Source: Cercophora sp. LCS_1 (Eukaryota > Ascomycota > Sordariomycetes > Sordariales > Lasiosphaeriaceae). From it: DNA of 64,000 bases. Location of the stretch: assembly GCA_036250225.1 (NCBI GenBank), contig JAPZLL010000014.1, forward strand, positions 620,001 through 684,000. Reading direction: 5' to 3'. The stretch's first letter is position 1; the number at the start of each line of letters is the position of its first letter. The translations under genes were made by a program, and so were the position numbers. Below the pieces are notes generated by a model that had not been told where the DNA came from, did no database searches, and was given only the letters and a program-made list of their open reading frames with translations. Of this stretch, positions 57,682 through 64,000 are shown piece after piece.

Positions 57682-59857
57682 ATGGCCGACAACGCTGGAG
57701 ATGGCTTAAAAGGGCGCTCTCGAGCCTGCGCGTACTGCAACACGTCCAAGACGAAATGCATCTGGCCCGGCGAGGCAGGTGTCGGCAGTTGTCAACGGTA
57801 GGTCAACTCTTTGGGTGCAGCGTTTGTCGTCATGAACTGACTGAGCAGATGCATGCGTTTGAAGCGGACGTGCTCGATGCCCGATCAAGGGGACAGAAAA
57901 AGAAGGGGTCCATCGACGTAAGGGAGAACACTGACCAGGCTTCGCTTCTCGCAACTGACAACGTGATCAAGGCGCGTCGGCCAACTGGAGGAAAAGATCG
58001 ACGGCATCATGTCGTTACTCAATGCAAGTCGCGAGCTGCAGCAACAGGCCGCTCGTGAACAGCAACAACAATCCCCTCACCACCAACATCAGCAACTATC
58101 GTCACCTCCGACAAACTCCCCACCGCGGCCTCATCCCCCACCATCTGAATACTACCATCACCAAATCAGGTCCGAACCGCATGACTTGCGCTTGCCGCCC
58201 ATCTCGACACCTGTCGCTCACCAGCCCACCCATTTCGACATCGTCCCAGGTTTCCGCGTGACCCTCAACGAAGCTAATCAGTATCTGGACTTGTACAGGG
58301 CAGAGTACTCGCCAAAGTTTCCCTTTGTTCCTCTGCCCGACTCGCTGACTGCCACTGATCTGTTTGAGAGACAGCCGTTTTTGTTCCGTGTCATCACTCA
58401 CGTGGTGGCCCCTCAGAGCGCCTTGGTGCAGCGTGAGGCAGCCCGTTGGATCAGAGAACACCTAGCCAAACATGTCATCGTCCTGCAGGAACACAGACTC
58501 GAGCTGTTGCAGGGCCTCTTGCTGTACATTGCATGGTGAGGATCCCTTCCCCTATCTAGGGGCCACATGGACACCGAGGTTGACCGGCATGGGGACAGGG
58601 GCGACTTCCACTTTTACATCGATCCCCGGGGCACCAACCTCTTCCAGATGGCCGCTGGTCTGGTCATTGAGGTTGGCCTGAATAAGCCGTCGCGGATGCC
58701 TAACCACATCCCAAACCAGTTTGTCGATGAGGCCCGTCGGGCAAAGGGGTTCCGAGCAAGGCCACCGCACAGTCTCCAGGACATGCGAGCCTTCCTTGGC
58801 GTGTTCTATGTTAACTCGTTGTGAGTTGCCTGGATGGATTTGTTGGGGGCGTTGCTGACTAGACTTTGTTTGTACTAGGGGGGCATCGCTCTTCCGGCAC
58901 CTGCCCATGTTTGAATACTCCGGTTACACGACGACATGCCGGCGTGCTGTCGAAGCCGCGGCAGAATACCCATCTGACGCATTTCTCTCGGTGCTCATCC
59001 GCATGCAGCGGCTGGCCTGCAGGATGCACACCATGTTTCCAAATCCAGAGACCGAGAGCAATGACCCGCTCGACTTTTCGGGGTCTTCTCACATGGCCAT
59101 TGCCACCATGAGGAACGAGCTGGAGGGTCTGAGGGCAGAGATTCCAGGAGAGATTCAGACTCACTGTGCGTGTGATCGTATCTTTGGTTTGACACCCTGG
59201 CGCTGACTCTTGGTAGACCTCTTTGACATCTGCTATAGGGGAATCCTCGTGAAGTTGTATGAGCCTGCCATCTATACACGGCCTTCTTCCGCATCTCCAG
59301 CATTTATACAGGGTGGGTGGAGATCGGGCGCGCTGTGGAACTGCTTTGAAGCTGCCAGGGGCTTTCTCATAGCGTACTCTGAGATCCCGGCTGACGACCT
59401 GCCATACCTACCATGCATGGCGTTGTCGTACTTCTCTTTTGCTATCGTTACGGCCACCAGACTGTTATTCTTGGGTGACTCAGACTGGAACCAGGCCACT
59501 GCACGACGGTCGATGGATCTGGCCAGCATCACGCGTCGCCTTTGTGACAGATTCGATCACGCTGAGCAGGTGGCGGCCGCGGCCGAGGGGTGGAAGAGAA
59601 AGAACAAGTGTGTCGAAGACGGTAGACCTGTCACGGGCCTTTTGCGCGAGAAGCTTCGCTGGATTGGCTCGTGGTACGTGTCCAAGGTACGCGGTTCGGA
59701 TGAGCCGCAGCCCGTGCAGGCCGACGGGGGCTCCGGGATGGATGTCGATGCCGAGGGCGACGTGCCGGTGGTTGACTTTGACAGCGAATGGTGGGAAGCG
59801 CTGCTGGGTGACTACGACTTTGGCCAGATGGAAGCTGCTGACGGGCTGACTCGGTAA
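57682..59857 (+). CDS. Zn2Cys6 transcription factor
   Basis: Six exons (57682-57797, 57849-57917, 57972-58535, 58599-58820, 58879-59165, 59217-59857; introns 51-63 bp), 632 residues. The binuclear zinc cluster RACAYCNTSKTKC ... GSCQRCMRLKRTC is split by intron 1 and is complete (C-x2-C-x6-C-x10-C-x2-C-x6-C). Then come a basic linker (GDRKRRGPS), a short coiled coil (VGQLEEKIDGIMSLL), a Gln/His/Pro-rich stretch and the fungal middle homology region (LLYIAWGDFHFYIDPRGTNLF, MAAGLVIEVGLNKP, later YRGILVKLYEPAIY). The acidic C-terminus (DVDAEGD...) is a likely activation region. Intron 3 must end at 58598, not at the nearer CTAG, to give IAWGDFHF. It probably regulates the divergent transporter; the target is inferred from layout. 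Confidence 0.92.
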
Positions 59858-60588
59858 GGATGGTAGGGGTCCCGCAGGCATGGGACGCGCTTTTTTTTTT
59901 CTTCAATGGGATCCGATACCAAGGCTCAGACGGGTGCAGCCAGCAAAAAGGCCTAGGCAGCTCCTGATATTCACCAGTTGGCCAAATCGGTGACGTTCCA
60001 GCGTGCGTCCTGAAGTGCGGCTCAAAGACCCAGGGCGCGGGTAACATCACCCCGTCGCACTTGTTCGGATTTGCTGGATTGCGCCTCGGGATGCAGGTGT
60101 GTCGCTAGCCGCATTGGGGGGCTACTGCCAATCCTCAATGCCGGAGATCGCGGCCCAGCCAATCACGCGCGACCCGGCAGCGACTCCGTATGTGCAACAC
60201 CCTTCCGTTTTGGTTCGCTCTCCGGGACCCTGTCGCTGTCATCTCGACACCATCCATCCAAGCTCTACCCCCTTCCACCCGACCGCACAGGCTGGGCTGC
60301 TCCCCTAGGCAACAACAAGCTAGCCATCTCGCCGCTGCGTTGTATACACACACACGGTAACCGGTGACGATCCCGTTTTTCTCACACCTACTACAACTTT
60401 TTGTATAAAGAGCAGCCATGAAGACCGAACGTCGAGACTCCTGGACCAAGGCAAGGACACCAGACAACCTCCCAATCTCGCCCAGAATCAAGCAATCCGA
60501 CTCTCCTCCTGCTACTCCTCACATCAAGGCAAACGACTCGCCTCCTCCTCGCTCAACCACGGCTCCATCTTCATCCAATACCAACACC
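59858..60588. promoter_or_regulatory. Promoter and leader of the Ser/Gly-rich gene
   Basis: Contains TATAAAG at 60404-60410. The stretch 60435-60588 is CAAC/CTCC-rich like a fungal leader, although it is also open in frame from ATG 60418. Confidence 0.5.
60404..60410 (+). promoter_or_regulatory. TATA box
   Basis: TATAAAG lies 8 bp before ATG 60418, too close for that ATG to be the start, but 179 bp before ATG 60589. This decides the start choice for the next gene. Confidence 0.55.
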
Positions 60589-60943
60589 ATGTCGGACAAG
60601 CAGGGCAGCTCGTCTTCGGACAAGGACTGGAACTCGCTCCTCAAGCACTCGTCGGCCCTCGGCATCCTCAAGCCCGGCATCGTCTTCAACTCGTCGTACA
60701 GCTCCAGCTCGTCCAGCAGCGCGCGCTATCCCAGCTCGTACTCGTCGAGCACCACGGGCGCCGGCAGCTCTTCCCTCTGGTCTTCGAGCGGCGTACGTAA
60801 CTCTCAATTCTCAAACTCTCCCAGTTCCCCAGCCCCTAGCCAAAAAATCCTACTAGGCCTCGAGATATGCTAACAAAAAGTGGCAGACATCGGGTGGTGG
60901 TTCGGGCTCCGGCTCAGGCTCCGGAAGCGGGGGTGCCTCTTAA
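60589..60943 (+). CDS. Small Ser/Gly-rich protein
   Basis: Exons 60589-60792 and 60887-60943 with a 94 bp intron whose branch GCTAAC and GTACGT donor are consensus; 86 residues (143 if ATG 60418 were used). The sequence is a hydrophilic head with WNSLLKHSSALGILKPGIVF, a Ser/Tyr run (SSYSSSSSSS), and a tail of alternating Gly-Ser after the intron. No signal peptide or known domain. The CACCATG context and the TATA box at 60404 favour the shorter form. It may be a stress- or development-induced disordered protein, but that is only a guess from composition. Confidence 0.65.
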
Positions 60944-61361
60944 AACGGGCCCAGCTATTACCTATGTTCCCACCGGTCTGAAAGTGTGATTTTGGGTAGC
61001 AACAAGGCGTAGCATTATCATGGGGAGTTCCCGTCCTTTTTAGGCTATCATTACAGTTTTTTTTTCTCCTGCGCGAGTAGTATTGTACCTTGGTCAAGCT
61101 TTTTTTTTCTTTTACGGCAGGCACGGCGGCGTTCTTTTTCGAGCAGTGGTTATGTACCGACGGTCCTTACGGCACAATGGTTTTTTTTTAGGGGAACTGG
61201 CTATTGGCATCTGATCTATGGGGTTGCGCACGATACGTACGCATAGCGAAAGCGAACACGGAAGGAAAGCAAACGTATGGGTACCTGACCCGATTTTTTT
61301 TTTTATCAATCATCATCTAGGCATTTTTTTTTAGGAGATAACAAATCTACTCATCTCATCA

Positions 61362-61392
61362 CATTTCATCACATCACATCACATCACATCAC
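61362..61392. repeat. CATCA pentamer microsatellite
   Basis: About six perfect CATCA units preceded by degenerate copies (CATCTCATCACATTTCATCA). Read directly. Confidence 0.75.
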
Positions 61393-61845
61393 ACCGTGTT
61401 CTCTTGTCATGAATCATGATGAATCAGAATGTTCTCGCGTTGATTCTGCCCAACAACCTGACCCCTCACCGGAGTTTTGGGCAGGTGTGCAGCGCAGTTG
61501 CTCCTTTGTTATGCTCCGTGGTCCGGTCGGAGCTTATGTGTCCCCTTGTTCCCTCTGTGGTGTGTGTGTGGTGTGTGCCACGCGCGCTTAATCCTACCGA
61601 CAGCAACCGCTGCCTATCATGATTTTCACCTTTTTAAAAAAAGCAGACATTTCAAATGGTCAACCTGGATTCAGGGCAAAGTGCTGGCCGCAGCCACCCC
61701 CAGTTGTTCATGTTCAGCTGTGGTGTTTCCGCCTCTTGGGATCGGGGTCATCATGGTTCGTGGTCAATGGTGGCGCACCAATCTCCGGAGCATAAGCCAT
61801 CTTGACAGGCTCCACTAAGCGGGCAGGCACGACACGACACACGGG

Positions 61846-61865
61846 CAGCACAGCACAGCACAGCA
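61846..61865. repeat. CAGCA pentamer microsatellite
   Basis: Short run of CAGCA units following CACGACACGACAC repeats; read directly. Confidence 0.6.
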
Positions 61866-64000
61866 AGAAAACAGTATCCGTATCATGAAGAAATCAAGGA
61901 AAATAATGGGAAAAAAAGAGGGGGTGTGTGGCTGATGATTGCGCGAAGGAATGGCGGTCGCACCACGGGGGTTCCACTTTTATTATCCGAGAAACGCCTG
62001 CTCGAGTCCGAGAAGCGAGTGCTGCGTCCCGTCATCAGCCAGGGTCTGTCCGAAACGCCATGCCTGGAAGTGGGGGCCGGATATTTAGGATGGGCAAAAT
62101 ACAGATAGATGGAAGGGACGAAAAGCTTCCCATGGAAAGGAAAGGGCGTTTGAGATGGTTTCAATTTCTTTTTTGGAATTGTTTTGGCGATGTTTCCTTG
62201 ATTTCTTAGGTCAGCAGAGATAGCTGCGTCATGCACCGAATGGAATCGGCGCGCGGCTCGGTCAGGACCCTCGTGGGGTTTTTTTGTTTGATCGGTTTGA
62301 TCGGTTCGGATCGGATGGGGGTCAGGTGGCTAGTGTAGGTTGTCCGAGCCGGCTGGTGATGATATCCGAGCAGGCCGGCCGGACGAGGGGAGCTACAAGC
62401 AGGTTTTTTTTTTTTTTCTCTCTTACTACGGCTGGGGTGGTTCATTTGCGTATGCAAAGGGACGCTGGCTTTCTAGGACTCGGGGCGATATACTGTCCAT
62501 TACAGTGTGTGTGGTTGGTGTACCATAGTAAGCTTCCAAGCGGCGCTGCTTCATGCAGCAAAGGAATTGGTGGAAGAGCGAAACGGGATATCGAAGGATT
62601 TCCTGTTTCTAGAACTTGGCTTGGGACCTCGGAATCAGCACGTGTTTGGGGCTCAGATGTGCAGTACCAAGACTTTTGAAAACGCAGAAGCGTTGAGTCT
62701 TTCGATTCCTTCGATTCCATACCTGCCCTTTTTCTTCCATGGTCGGGTGTGCTGCTGACATTGCAGTCGCCGTTGTTGTAGTTGTCCTTTTCAAGGGTCT
62801 TGTGTGAGTCCAGCGAGGTGATTGGCGGGGGCGCAAGATGCAGCTAGCCTTCAAGCGGTATGGGGAACTATTCCCGGCACTCTCCGGGGGACCAGCGACA
62901 GGGGTTAGGGCATCTGGCAAGGCAGACTCGCCCGAACCTTCCAGGGGTTGTTGGGTCACGGATGCTAGCAATGAGACGGTTGGCTCGATGCAGAAGCGCT
63001 ATCTCCGGTAGGGCAGACAAACGCGCGCGTGGTCATGGTTCGGAAAGGGTGGTGTGCCGCGTGCGAGAGGTCGGGTCCAGGTCCGCTGCCGACGGAATGG
63101 TCTAGGTTCTTACTGTGTTTCGTGTGCACGACACGTAACTGGCAGATGTGGGTGGTGCAGTGCACAAGTGGGCGCCCAACCGGCTGGCAGCATCAGCCCT
63201 ACGGGGCGTTCGGATAGCACCGCGGCCGGGACAGGCAGGAGACCTGGGATATGGGGGCGGCGAACAGGGGGTGTGGATGTGTGTGACGCCTTCCTGCCTG
63301 AGACTCGCGGCCTGCGTGGTGGGATTGGGCGGCTTGGCTTCGGTGTGGTTCCGGAACAGGGCCGATCTAGGACTTTGCATCGGTCTGCTCGGACCGGTGT
63401 ACTTTTCCAATGCTTGATTTCGTCATACACGCAAGCCGCGAGAGGCGTGATGTGGCTAGACCCTGTTCCCACTTCCATACTTGACATTGACGGTGGCCAG
63501 GCCAGCCTCGTCCTCCTAGGCTTCCACTATGCCGGGTCGCATTCTACGAGTGCGAGTAGAATTGGACCGATTAGGGAAGCAATCATGTTCCTTTCGGTAC
63601 CTATTCCAGGACAGGAAATTGTGGCTGTTTTGTCGTGGTATCGGAGGATCGGAATGCCGTGGTGGAGGTGGCGGTGACTTGACGGCCCGGCTGAGATGAG
63701 CACAAGTTTCCTGGCGGGGCTGGCAATAGCAAACATAGCCATTAAAAAGTGCCTGGTATGGGACTTTTTCCAGGCTACCAATTAGACTGAATTGCAACGA
63801 ATCAGAAGATAGGATGCGGCGAGACTTGTGATCATGGGCAAAATAGGGCTGGGAAATGGGCCACCACGACTCAATCACACCAGCACCAACAGCAGCACAT
63901 GACTCCGCGACTCCGACCCCGTCACACCGAAGAGCCAACAGACAAGGTTTGTGCCGGAGGATCAACAATCACAACTTGTCAGGAGAAGAAAAAGGAAAAT

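Larger units (their letters stand above)
60944..64000. other. Gene-free end of window
   Basis: 3 kb without a gene I can support. It holds several T runs (61057-61325), a CATCA pentamer array at about 61362-61392, a CAGCA array at about 61846-61865 and another T run near 62404-62418. ORFs overlap on all frames without domains. It may be long untranslated sequence or the promoter of a gene beyond the edge. Confidence 0.5.

Noticed and set aside
58536..58559. 24 bp intron in the Zn2Cys6 gene ending at the first CTAG
   Set aside because: Too short for a fungal intron; the 63 bp alternative gives the family sequence IAWGDFHF.
61362..61392. CRISPR-like or telomere-like array
   Set aside because: A simple pentamer microsatellite without spacers; not the telomeric TTAGGG unit.
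61400..63970. ORFs of 60-207 codons at the window end
   Set aside because: Several frames open at once, no domains or signal peptides; likely chance in GC-rich non-coding DNA.

Overview
The window is nuclear DNA of a filamentous ascomycete (Pezizomycotina, most likely a Sordariomycete). I infer this from short introns of about 43-127 bp with GTNNGT donors, CTGAC/CTAAC branch points and YAG acceptors, from pyrimidine-rich leaders, and from family content typical of these fungi: HET, 2EXR, DUF3433, Zn2Cys6, ankyrin proteins with a helical N-terminal domain, and a Git3-type receptor. The species cannot be named from sequence alone. No rRNA, tRNA, CRISPR array, intact transposon or virus-like gene was recognised.

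Left part (0-25.6 kb) is mostly conserved housekeeping, widely spaced: exopolyphosphatase PPX1, a class I glutamine amidotransferase, a Git3-like GPCR, a 3 kb gene-free stretch, the mRNA 3'-end factor Clp1, inositol polyphosphate multikinase, the Argonaute-chaperone protein Arb1, a secreted unknown protein, a Pmp3/Sna-type membrane peptide with a PPxY tail, and the spliceosomal helicase Prp22. Every one of these reads cleanly once introns are removed.

Middle and right (25.6-64 kb) is more accessory: a 12-cysteine secreted protein, a HET-domain protein with a frameshift, an aldono-lactone oxidase, two DUF3433 membrane-protein loci that both look broken, a sugar transporter, an extra divergent TATA-binding protein, a predicted myristoylated protein, a small divergent GH6 enzyme, a decayed unknown gene, an ankyrin protein, a 2EXR protein, two Cys/Ser/Thr-rich secretory-pathway proteins facing each other, and a divergent pair of a 14-helix MFS transporter and a Zn2Cys6 regulator. 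The last gene is a tiny Ser/Gly-rich protein; the final 3 kb holds no gene I can support.

Most notable points: (1) a compact, intronless TBP paralogue retaining all four DNA-intercalating phenylalanines; (2) probable lesions (nonsense codons readable as CAG or CAA to TAG or TAA, plus single-base frameshifts) confined to accessory genes while neighbouring core genes are intact, which suggests real gene decay, possibly RIP-like; (3) a GH6 enzyme with an altered active-site loop; (4) a self-contained transporter-regulator pair.
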